Shown here: positions 1 to 6,392 of the stretch, one piece after another
Numbering within the stretch: the stretch's first letter is position 1
How the letters are laid out: every line of letters begins with the position of its first letter
Assembly: GCA_031281925.1 (NCBI GenBank)
Contig: JAITES010000126.1
Coordinates: 1-15,485, forward strand
Direction of reading: 5' to 3'
Source of the DNA: Treponema sp.
Lineage (GTDB): Bacteria > Spirochaetota > Spirochaetia > Treponematales > Breznakiellaceae
Length of the DNA stretch: 15,485 bases
Notes under the pieces: generated by a model
Told to the model about the DNA's origin: nothing
Seen by the model: only the letters and a program-made list of their open reading frames with translations
Databases searched by the model: none
Made by a program: the position numbers and the translations under genes

Positions 1-333
1 AGAGCCTGTTCCAAAAAAGAATGCGCCGATTAGAAAAACTACGTAATAGGGAAAAAAAGACCATAAAACTATCGCAAGAATGTTGCATGAGACCCCGGTA
101 ATCATTGTTTTCTTTCTTCCAATAGCATCACTAAGTAAACCGGTAGGAAATTCCATGATAACTACTGATAAAGACATCACGGCTAAAATGGACATTGCCT
201 GTACATATTTCCCTGTATAATTTACAAGCATGATCACAAGGATAGGTGAATAGAATTTAAATTCAATAAAAAAATTAAAAAGAGCCAGTTTTTTTATATT
301 TGATGTTAAATCTTTCGCATCACGATCCGCCAT
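1..333 (-). CDS. MFS transporter, N-terminal part (runs off left edge)
   Basis: The reverse strand is open from ATG at 333 to base 1 (111 codons, no stop), so only the N-terminus is in the window. It begins MADRDAKDLTSNIKKLALFN and contains hydrophobic segments compatible with the first three transmembrane helices. Between the second and third lies GLLSDAIGRKK (about residues 75-85), a clear match to the major facilitator motif A loop GxxxDxxGRKK. This supports an inner-membrane secondary transporter; the substrate cannot be told. GAGGAG precedes the ATG at good spacing, 13 bp after the epmA stop, so it is probably the last or a late gene of the murD-epmA transcript. GC is about 34% by hand count, far below the neighbours, which suggests acquisition by transfer. 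The family call is firm; the role is unknown. Confidence 0.85.
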   Translation of the reverse strand, partial: MADRDAKDLTSNIKKLALFNFFIEFKFYSPILVIMLVNYTGKYVQAMSILAVMSLSVVIMEFPTGLLSDAIGRKKTMITGVSCNILAIVLWSFFPYYVVFLIGAFFFGTGS

Positions 334-346
334 AAAAACTCCTCGT

Positions 347-1339
347 TCATTCCATTGGAAACGGCAGTACGCCGTCGATGCTTGATCTTCCGCTAAGCGC
401 CATAACAAGGCGGTCAAGTCCCATGGCTACGCCGGAACACTGAGGAAATCCTCCGGATTTCCTCCTGGGAAGTCCTTCGGGTTGCCCTGCCTGGGTGGTT
501 TTGAAGATCTGCCAGTAAGCGGGATCAACGGCGTGGGGCACGAGGGCGGTTTTCTGTTTTGCTTCTCCCTCCGCGGCGAAGTAACGGCGCACTTGTTCAG
601 GATCGGTTTCTTCGGTGTAACAGTTTGCCAGTTCCACGCCGTTGATGTAGAGTTCCCAGCGTTCAACGGTGTTACCCGTACTGCTTTTTTTTGCAAGGCA
701 GGGGACAAAGGCCGGGTAGTCCAGTAATGCCACGGGCTGTTCCCCCCTGAGTCTGGGTTCTACGGCGTGGATAAAGATAAGATCGTAGATTTCGGGCGTC
801 CCCAGGCCGGGAGGAATTTCCAGGCCCAGGCGCCGCCCTTCTTCCGCCATGCTTCCCTTTGCCGCGCTGTCGTAAAGGTCGAACCCGGCGTATTCGGCAA
901 AGGCTTCCGCCATGCTGAGCCGCCTCGAGGCCGGGTGCGGAAAACCGAGGAAGGAGAGCAGTTCTTCTGTCAGCTTGAGGGAGTCCATGTAATCGGCCTC
1001 AACGGTATAATACTCAAGCATTGCGAACTCGGGGCTGTGGAGGCGGCCCGAAGATTCCCCGTTTCTGAAACAGTGGCAGATCTGGTAGAGACTCTGTCTG
1101 TTTTTTGCAAGGAGTTTTTTCATCCAGACTTCCGGGGAGGGTACCAGCCAGTAGGCTTTCTCCTTTTGGCGGCTGCCCGGCGGCATGATGCGCCGGGTTT
1201 CAAAAACTTCAAGGCAGGTTTCCGGGATGAGGGACGGAGAGAGGAGGGGAGTGTCCACTTCGAGGTAGTTTCTCTCATCAAAAAAACGGCGGATATTCCG
1301 GAAGATCCGCGCCCTTTCCCACAGAAGTTCAATGTCCAT
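347..1339 (-). CDS. epmA: EpmA/GenX-type EF-P lysine ligase (LysRS paralogue)
   Basis: At 330 aa it is a lysyl-tRNA synthetase catalytic core without the anticodon-binding domain, the size of E. coli EpmA (325 aa). EpmA activates lysine, or beta-lysine made by EpmB, and attaches it to a conserved lysine of elongation factor P. Visible class II features are the substrate loop SPEVWMKKLL (68-77), motif 2 FRNGESSGRLHSPEFAMLEY (91-110), ELANCYTE (236-243) and motif 3 CSGVAMGLDRLVMAL (301-315) with its arginine at 310. The start ATG lies inside the 3' end of murD (11-bp overlap), implying translational coupling. Residues about 283-299, just before motif 3, are an insertion relative to E. coli EpmA, encoded by a palindromic tandem repeat. 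EF-P and EpmB are not in the window, so the exact target is inferred from the family. Confidence 0.85.
   Translation of the reverse strand: MDIELLWERARIFRNIRRFFDERNYLEVDTPLLSPSLIPETCLEVFETRRIMPPGSRQKEKAYWLVPSPEVWMKKLLAKNRQSLYQICHCFRNGESSGRLHSPEFAMLEYYTVEADYMDSLKLTEELLSFLGFPHPASRRLSMAEAFAEYAGFDLYDSAAKGSMAEEGRRLGLEIPPGLGTPEIYDLIFIHAVEPRLRGEQPVALLDYPAFVPCLAKKSSTGNTVERWELYINGVELANCYTEETDPEQVRRYFAAEGEAKQKTALVPHAVDPAYWQIFKTTQAGQPEGLPRRKSGGFPQCSGVAMGLDRLVMALSGRSSIDGVLPFPME
442..486. repeat. 24-bp-period tandem repeat with palindromic units inside epmA
   Basis: Two 19-nt units, GGCAACCCGAAGGACTTCC (486-468) and GGAAATCCGGAGGATTTCC (462-444), both read on the minus strand, match at 15 of 19 positions and are offset by exactly 24 nt, so they encode two 8-residue blocks in frame (GQPEGLPR and RKSGGFPQ). 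The second unit lies in a perfect hairpin with 10-bp arms at 442-451 and 455-464 and a 3-nt loop. The repeat produces the extra residues just before motif 3 of EpmA. Confidence 0.75.
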
Positions 1340-2738
1340 AATTCCTCACACATTCTTTCCACTGCCTGCCCCGGTCAAACTCGTTACTGAACATACCGAA
1401 GCTGGCGCAGCCGGGCGAGAGTGCGATGATGTCTCCCGTTGCGGCGTATTCCAGCGCTGTCTTGAGCGCGGCGGGGAGGCTGTCAAAGGGGCCCCGGCTG
1501 GCAATGCCTGCGCCGTCAAGGAGGCTTTTGAGTTTGGCTGTTGCGGAACCTTCCAGCAGTATCACTGTTTTTGTTTTTGCGGCAGCCGGGACAAGGGGGC
1601 TAAAGTCAAGGCTTTTGTCCGCTCCCCCGGCAATGAGGATGAGGGGGCCTTCGCCGGCAAGGGCTTCGACTGCTGCTGCGGCGGCTTCGGGAATGGTGGC
1701 GGCAGTATCATTGACAAAGCGTATGCCTCTTGTCTCGTGGAAGAATTCCAGCCGGTGTTCGATGCCCCCGTATGAACCGAGGGCCTCCTGTATCTTTTCC
1801 GCTTCTATGCCCAGATCGAGGAGGGCCAGGGCGCAGGAGAGAAGGTTGAGCCTCTGGTGGGCGCCGGCGACGCGGAGGCGGGCGGGGAGGATTTCAAGCG
1901 CTTCCCCGTCCGCGCTGAGTCTTGCCAGGCCCGCAGCATCGCTTCCCGTGAGCCATGCACCTGCAAGGCCGCGGGGAAGAGGCCTGTCCCAATAGGCCAG
2001 GGCTCTGCCCCGGCTTTCGGCAAAAAAACTTTCCCCCCATCGATCGTTAAAGGCGATGAGGGCATCCCCTTCATCCTGGGCATGGCCTATTACCCGTTTG
2101 TCCGCTATATAGCTTTCCATGGAATCATACCAGTTTTGGTGATCGGGCAGTATGGCGGTGATCAGGGCAAGGCGGGGTTTAAGGAGAACGTTGCCCCGCA
2201 GATCTCCCAACTGCCAGCTTGAAAGTTCCAGCACCACATCGTCTTCAGCCTGTAATGTATCCAGAAAGCTGAGGGGTGAAACGGTGATGTTGCCGCCCAG
2301 CCATGCCTTCCCTGCCTTTCTGCCCCGGCTCAATGCCCAGTGGAGGGCGGACGCGGCGGAAGACTTTCCCTTGGAACCGGTAACCGCTATGAGGGGGGCC
2401 GGGGATTCCCGCAGGAACAAGGATATGTCGGTTTCGATCCGTTTGGCCGCCTTGAGGTAGGGGGAATCCGGTTTTACTCCGGGATTTTTTATCACGAGGT
2501 CGGCTTTTTCAAAATCCGCCGTCTCGTGACGGCCCAGAACATAACGGATGCGGCCCTTTCGCGCTGCCCCGACGGCCTCTTCAAGCTTTTCGATGGAAGG
2601 GGCAAGGGTTTTTTCATCCCGGAGATCGGTAATCGTAAGTTCCGCGCCGCGGCGGGAGAGAAAAAGGGCCGATTCAAGCCCCCCGCCATGCAAACCAAGC
2701 CCCATTATCAGGGCCTTCATTCCTGAATAATCCACCAT
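1329..2738 (-). CDS. murD: UDP-N-acetylmuramoylalanine--D-glutamate ligase
   Basis: This cytoplasmic Mur ligase adds D-glutamate to UDP-MurNAc-L-Ala using ATP. It is 469 aa, a little longer than E. coli MurD (438 aa). The N-terminal Rossmann-like domain starts MKALIMGLGLHGGG. The ATP-binding P-loop is AVTGSKGKSS (118-127). The central domain has LELSSWQL (170-177), DHQNWY (199-204) and IADKRVI with Lys214 as the likely carbamylated lysine. HRLEFF (328-333), GGADKSLDF (371-379) and the C-terminal block SPGCASFGMFSNEFDRGRQW (441-460) are MurD signatures. NDTAAT (343-348) replaces the NDSKAT of E. coli. The start is ambiguous: ATG 2738, or ATG 2720 (Met7), which directly precedes the conserved KALIMGLG strand; neither has a strong ribosome-binding site. 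It is the first gene of the leftward murD-epmA-MFS unit. Confidence 0.95.
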   Translation of the reverse strand: MVDYSGMKALIMGLGLHGGGLESALFLSRRGAELTITDLRDEKTLAPSIEKLEEAVGAARKGRIRYVLGRHETADFEKADLVIKNPGVKPDSPYLKAAKRIETDISLFLRESPAPLIAVTGSKGKSSAASALHWALSRGRKAGKAWLGGNITVSPLSFLDTLQAEDDVVLELSSWQLGDLRGNVLLKPRLALITAILPDHQNWYDSMESYIADKRVIGHAQDEGDALIAFNDRWGESFFAESRGRALAYWDRPLPRGLAGAWLTGSDAAGLARLSADGEALEILPARLRVAGAHQRLNLLSCALALLDLGIEAEKIQEALGSYGGIEHRLEFFHETRGIRFVNDTAATIPEAAAAAVEALAGEGPLILIAGGADKSLDFSPLVPAAAKTKTVILLEGSATAKLKSLLDGAGIASRGPFDSLPAALKTALEYAATGDIIALSPGCASFGMFSNEFDRGRQWKECVRNYGH

Positions 2739-2749
2739 AAATCATCCGC

Positions 2750-2777
2750 TTGAAATAGAGGTGTTTCACAGTATAAT
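2750..2777 (+). promoter_or_regulatory. Sigma70-type promoter of the FecR-domain gene
   Basis: TTGAAA (2750-2755) and a perfect TATAAT (2772-2777) are separated by 16 bp. Transcription would begin near 2784, one base before the ATG at 2785, predicting an essentially leaderless mRNA. It also places the upstream in-frame GTG 2761 and ATG 2776 outside the transcript, which argues for 2785 as the start. Confidence 0.6.
2770..2775 (-). promoter_or_regulatory. Candidate -10 box for murD
   Basis: TATACT on the minus strand differs from the sigma70 -10 consensus at one position. It would start transcription near 2763, leaving a leader of about 25 nt before ATG 2738. No convincing -35 box is visible at the right distance. 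It overlaps the -10 box of the divergent gene on the other strand. Confidence 0.4.
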
Positions 2778-2784
2778 GAAAATA

Positions 2785-3753
2785 ATGGAGAATAAATACC
2801 GGTATCTTGTACTGTTTTTTCATCTCTTTCTTCCCCTGTTCCTGCCTGCCCAGGATCTTCCCGAGCCCGAAGCAAGAATCTTCCATGCCGAAGGGGCCGA
2901 TTTTGTTCTCAGTTCCGGGGGACAGCGGACGGTGTATCAGGGAGAAAATCTGGGGGACTGGGGTCTGCTCCTCAACAGCGGAGACATTGTTCAAACCGGC
3001 GCGGAAAGCCGGCTGGAGATGCAGTTTTCCCCTTCGGGCACGGTGATTAAATTGGGGGAGAATACCTCCCTGCTTTTTACCGATACCCGGTCTCTTGAGC
3101 TTTTCTACGGCAGGCTCCGCATTGTTTCGGTGAATGAGATTGATCCTGTCACTATTGAGGCGGGTTTTGCCGTATTGAGCATGAAGAATTCCGATATCGG
3201 TATTGATTACAGCATTGAACGCGGGGAACTGAAGCCCACGCTGAGAAGCTACTGTTTCCAGGGTTCCGCAGGCATGACTGTTTCCGGTCAGCCCGGTCCG
3301 CCGCTGAATGAAATGGAACTCGTCAGCGTGGAATTGAGGCCCTCTACAACATGGATCGAAAAAAGGCCTCTGGAAGAGGAAATTGTCGCGTACTGGAACC
3401 AGAATCGTTTTTCCGGAACCCCCGCCATTCCCCTGTCCGAACAGGCAACGGAAGTCCTGCAGAGTCCGGCGGAAATATTCCGCAAGAATACTGCGCCCAT
3501 CGCCATTGCCGTCAAGCCGGATTATACGCCGTTTTTTTTGACAAATAACCTCAAGAACGGCCTTATCACTTTTGGTCTCTTTACCGGGCTTGGAGGTCTC
3601 TTTGCCCAGGGCTACGGGATGTATAGTTATTTTTCCGAGGGCTATTCAGACCAGAGCGTCCGTCTTATTACGTATGGTACTATTCCTGTTGTAACAGGCC
3701 TGGGTATCATCCTGGGCAGTCTTTTTATCAATCCCAAAGAATCCTCTCCATGA
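2785..3753 (+). CDS. Exported FecR-domain protein with C-terminal membrane anchor
   Basis: I place the start at ATG 2785 because the best promoter would begin transcription at about 2784; the frame is open from GTG 2761. The 322-aa product opens with a signal peptide (MENKYRYLVLFF then a leucine/phenylalanine core, probable cleavage after PAQ near residue 23). Residues about 32-167 resemble the FecR domain: a raised-threshold phrase LLNSGDIVQTGAESRLEMQF, then IKLGENTSLLF and LELFYGRLRIVS. Two hydrophobic stretches at about 257-275 and 294-315 probably span the membrane, leaving the FecR part outside the cytoplasm. FecR domains occur in anti-sigma regulators and in many spirochaete envelope proteins; no sigma factor or TonB receptor is nearby, so an iron-signalling role is not supported. 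Its stop overlaps the next start (ATGA), indicating coupling with the DUF2804 gene. Confidence 0.7.
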   Translation: MENKYRYLVLFFHLFLPLFLPAQDLPEPEARIFHAEGADFVLSSGGQRTVYQGENLGDWGLLLNSGDIVQTGAESRLEMQFSPSGTVIKLGENTSLLFTDTRSLELFYGRLRIVSVNEIDPVTIEAGFAVLSMKNSDIGIDYSIERGELKPTLRSYCFQGSAGMTVSGQPGPPLNEMELVSVELRPSTTWIEKRPLEEEIVAYWNQNRFSGTPAIPLSEQATEVLQSPAEIFRKNTAPIAIAVKPDYTPFFLTNNLKNGLITFGLFTGLGGLFAQGYGMYSYFSEGYSDQSVRLITYGTIPVVTGLGIILGSLFINPKESSP

Positions 3754-4778
3754 GCCAGACCGAGATCAATGCTACCTCATCGGTTCTGGATAATTACGGA
3801 TGGCCCAGAAATTTCGGATGGGCAAAGGCCCCGTATCTTTTCTACGATCCTGCGCTGGTCTATGCTTCCCGCCGGCGGATTACAGAAATGGACAGGTATA
3901 TTGTTTTTTCCGCTACTCACCTTGTCGCCTTTGAAATTATCGATTCAGGCTGGCTGGGCTATATGGGTATTTCCGTAGTTTCCCTAAAGGACAAGAAACG
4001 TTCAACCCAGGTTTTTCTCAGTCCCTTTCCTCTGGGGGCCTTTGAAATGCCGCCGGGGAGTGAAATGGGATCGATCCGTTTCAGGCGGAAGAGCGACCGG
4101 CTTGATTTTGTTTCCATGGGAGGGGGCGCCAGGATCATAAAGGCGGATGTACTGCGTTTCGGCCACCACAGAAGTCTCCGGGGAGAGCTTGTTCTCCTGG
4201 CCCTCGATGATTCAGAATCCCTCGTGACCAATCTTCCCTGGCGCAGGGAAAAATACGCTTTCCGCTATGCCCGCTCTTCTCCCTGGTACAGTGTCGAAGG
4301 GGTCATTCAGTTCGGCACATCGGAACTTGTCTTTACCCAGGGGAACGCATGGGGGATCTTTGAATGGAGCCGGGCCGTGCGCCCCAGGTCGGATCTCCGT
4401 TTTTACGCGGCCGCCTGCGGCATGGTGAAGGGATCCAGGATCGGTTTTTCCATAGGCTATGATACTTCCGATTCAAGCCCGGCCACGGAAAACGCCTTTT
4501 TTGTTGACGGAAAAATTCACAAGCTTGATCAGGTAACCTTTCATATCTCTCCCGGCGACTGGATGGATTCATGGCATTTTACCAGTAACGATCAGCGCCT
4601 CACCATGACTTTTCATCCCCACCAGGAACGGGAGGACAAGAATCAACTGCTGCTTTATTCCATAAGGCGGCGCCAGTTCTACGGTTTTTTTTCGGGTACG
4701 GTAATTCTGGATGACGGCAGCAGCATGGATTTCAAAAATCTTACCGGTTTTGCCGAACGGAAGAAGACTCAATTTTAG
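3750..4778 (+). CDS. DUF2804 family protein
   Basis: The 342-aa product matches what I know of the DUF2804 family. N-terminal features include NYGWPRNFGWAKAP (15-28). The central and C-terminal blocks are WGIFEWSRAVRPRSDLRFYA (201-220), GFSIGYDTSDSSPATENAFF (232-251), VDGKIHKLDQVTFHI (252-266), FTSNDQRLTMTFHP (277-290) and YGFFSGTVILDDG (311-323). There is no signal peptide or membrane segment, and the many alternating hydrophobic strands suggest a beta-rich fold. The function is unknown; similar proteins are found scattered in spirochaetes, firmicutes and actinobacteria. It is translationally coupled (4-bp ATGA overlap) to the FecR-domain gene, so the two probably act in one process. The family assignment is good; anything beyond it would be a guess. 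Confidence 0.75.
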   Translation: MSQTEINATSSVLDNYGWPRNFGWAKAPYLFYDPALVYASRRRITEMDRYIVFSATHLVAFEIIDSGWLGYMGISVVSLKDKKRSTQVFLSPFPLGAFEMPPGSEMGSIRFRRKSDRLDFVSMGGGARIIKADVLRFGHHRSLRGELVLLALDDSESLVTNLPWRREKYAFRYARSSPWYSVEGVIQFGTSELVFTQGNAWGIFEWSRAVRPRSDLRFYAAACGMVKGSRIGFSIGYDTSDSSPATENAFFVDGKIHKLDQVTFHISPGDWMDSWHFTSNDQRLTMTFHPHQEREDKNQLLLYSIRRRQFYGFFSGTVILDDGSSMDFKNLTGFAERKKTQF

Positions 4779-4799
4779 GGAAGCGCTGATTTAATGAGG

Positions 4800-4830
4800 C
4801 TGTCCGCAAAGTAACCGGCTTTGTGGACAG
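4800..4830. terminator. Hairpin between convergent genes, no U-tract
   Basis: CTGTCCGCAAAG (4800-4811) pairs with CTTTGTGGACAG (4819-4830): a 12-bp stem with one G-T pair and a 7-nt loop. It sits between the stop of the DUF2804 gene (4778) and the stop of murE (4834), so it could end transcription from both sides, but neither strand has a T-run after it. It may be a Rho-assisted terminator, an mRNA 3'-end stabiliser or part of a dispersed repeat. Confidence 0.5.
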
Positions 4831-4833
4831 ACA

Positions 4834-6384
4834 CTAATTCATAAGTTCATCCAGGGCTTTTTCCGCTTCGGCAAATTCATCGAAGGGCATTGCGTGATCC
4901 CTGTAGATTATTGAGTTTTCGTGCCCCTTGCCCAAAAGCAGCACAAGGTCGCCCGGACGGGCAAGAGAGAAGGCCTTGCGGATCGCAAGGGGCCTTTCGG
5001 GAATGAGAAAGAGATTTTCTTCCCGCCCTAACGCGTCTCCTATACCCCCGGCAATTTCTTCAAGGATCTCCATCGGCGTCTCGCCCCGCGGATCCTCATC
5101 GCAGAGGACGATGAAGTCCGAATACTCTGCGGCAATGCGTCCCTGTTCGCTCCGTTTTTGCGTATCCCGCTCTCCCGCGGAACCGAAGAGGCTTATGATC
5201 CTGCCGCCTCCTTTGGAGATTCTGTCGCGCAGGGGAGGAAATATTGTCTGAAACGAAGAGGGTGTGTGGGCATAATCTATGAGAACCTCAAAGGGCTGTC
5301 CGCGGCTTACGGCGCTCATTCTGCCGTGTACGGGTTTTAATTCCGCCGCCAGGGGCGCAAGTTCCGCGACAGGTTTTTTCGTCAGGCGGGAAACGACGAG
5401 CAATGCGGCCATCACATTGTTTGCGTTAAAGGCCCCGGGCAGTCTGTCCCGGATATCGATTTCGAGTCCTTTCCTGTCCGCCACGGCATACCAGTTCCCG
5501 CCGGCGCCGCTTTCGATTGAGTGAAGCGAGAGATCCGCATCAAGCCCGTGGGCGCTGAAACGCAGTATATCCTGAGCCGTTGCCGCTTCAAAGTAGGACG
5601 CGCTTGTATCGTCCCCGTTGATCACTCCGAAGGGTTCAAGATTTTCATCCGGGCTTTCTCTCCTGTCCAGGGCACGGAAGAGATTTGCCTTGTCGTCCCG
5701 GTACTGTTCCCAGGTACCGTGGAATTCAAGATGTTCATGGGTTACATTGGTCATGACCGCCGCATCAAAGCCTACATTCCCCAGCCGGTTGGTTTTGGGA
5801 GAGAGGCCGTGGGAACTGGCCTCTACCACGGCATAACGGCAGCCGCCTTCCAGCATCTCGTAGAGAAGCCGCTGTACCGCCGTGGCTTCCGGCGTGGTCT
5901 GATGTTCGGTATTGAACATTGCGTCTCCTCCAAGGCTGTGCTGTACCGTGGAAAAGAAGCCCGCCCTGTTTCCCAGAAGCCTGAGAAGCTGCCAGATAAG
6001 GAAGACCGTAGTGCTTTTGCCTTCGGTCCCGGTAACCCCGGTAACGATGAGTTTTTCCGAAGGGAATCCGTAGAAGGAAGCGGCAATGGGGGACATGGCA
6101 AAACGGCTGTCTTGCACGGCGATATAGGCAATGCCTTCCTTTTTGCGGACAATATCCTTTTCGTGCAGAATCGCCGCGGCTCCCCGTTCAATGGCGTCAT
6201 CGATAAAATCATGACCGTCGTTGTGGAGCCCCGGCAGGGCAAAATAGAGACAGCCCGGTTTTATGTTCCGGGAATCGTATTCAAGTCCGCGGATGACAGT
6301 ATCTCTGTCGAAATCCTGATCTTCCCGGAGACCGGCCTCTTTGCGGATTTTATCCGTCAATATATCCTCTAATTTTTTTTCCAT
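4834..6384 (-). CDS. murE: UDP-MurNAc-tripeptide synthetase
   Basis: This cytoplasmic ligase adds the third residue to UDP-MurNAc-L-Ala-D-Glu. At 516 aa it is slightly longer than E. coli MurE (495 aa). Visible features are YDSRNIKPGCLYFALPG (36-52), the P-loop TGTEGKST (118-125), NTEHQTTPEA (158-167), EASSHGL (188-194), VTNVTHEHLEFHG-type block (210-223), likely carbamylated Lys232 in DKANLF, HGRMS (353-357), IDYAHTP (369-375) and GKGHE (485-489). The residue-selecting motif reads EDPRGETP (430-437), not the DNPR of diaminopimelate enzymes; Arg433 is kept. Spirochaetes are known to use L-ornithine at this position, so I infer an ornithine or lysine substrate. It begins 8 bp after the kinase stop and is the last gene of the AMMECR1-kinase-murE unit. 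Confidence 0.93.
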   Translation of the reverse strand: MEKKLEDILTDKIRKEAGLREDQDFDRDTVIRGLEYDSRNIKPGCLYFALPGLHNDGHDFIDDAIERGAAAILHEKDIVRKKEGIAYIAVQDSRFAMSPIAASFYGFPSEKLIVTGVTGTEGKSTTVFLIWQLLRLLGNRAGFFSTVQHSLGGDAMFNTEHQTTPEATAVQRLLYEMLEGGCRYAVVEASSHGLSPKTNRLGNVGFDAAVMTNVTHEHLEFHGTWEQYRDDKANLFRALDRRESPDENLEPFGVINGDDTSASYFEAATAQDILRFSAHGLDADLSLHSIESGAGGNWYAVADRKGLEIDIRDRLPGAFNANNVMAALLVVSRLTKKPVAELAPLAAELKPVHGRMSAVSRGQPFEVLIDYAHTPSSFQTIFPPLRDRISKGGGRIISLFGSAGERDTQKRSEQGRIAAEYSDFIVLCDEDPRGETPMEILEEIAGGIGDALGREENLFLIPERPLAIRKAFSLARPGDLVLLLGKGHENSIIYRDHAMPFDEFAEAEKALDELMN

Positions 6385-6392
6385 TCAGAATT

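Noticed and set aside
1..19. Similarity of the left edge (GAGCCTGTTCCAAAA) to the GAGGCTGTCCGCAAAG stretch near 4796
   Set aside because: The left-edge bases are coding sequence for the MFS protein and the match is short and imperfect; probably chance.
767..1390. Plus-strand open frame opposite epmA and the end of murD
   Set aside because: The minus strand has clear class II synthetase motifs here; the plus frame is its shadow.
2761..2784. GTG 2761 and ATG 2776 as starts of the FecR-domain gene
   Set aside because: Both lie within or upstream of the best promoter, have no ribosome-binding site, and the signal peptide reads well from 2785.
5521..6372. Plus-strand open frame (283 codons) opposite murE
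   Set aside because: It lies entirely inside conserved murE on the other strand and has no family features.
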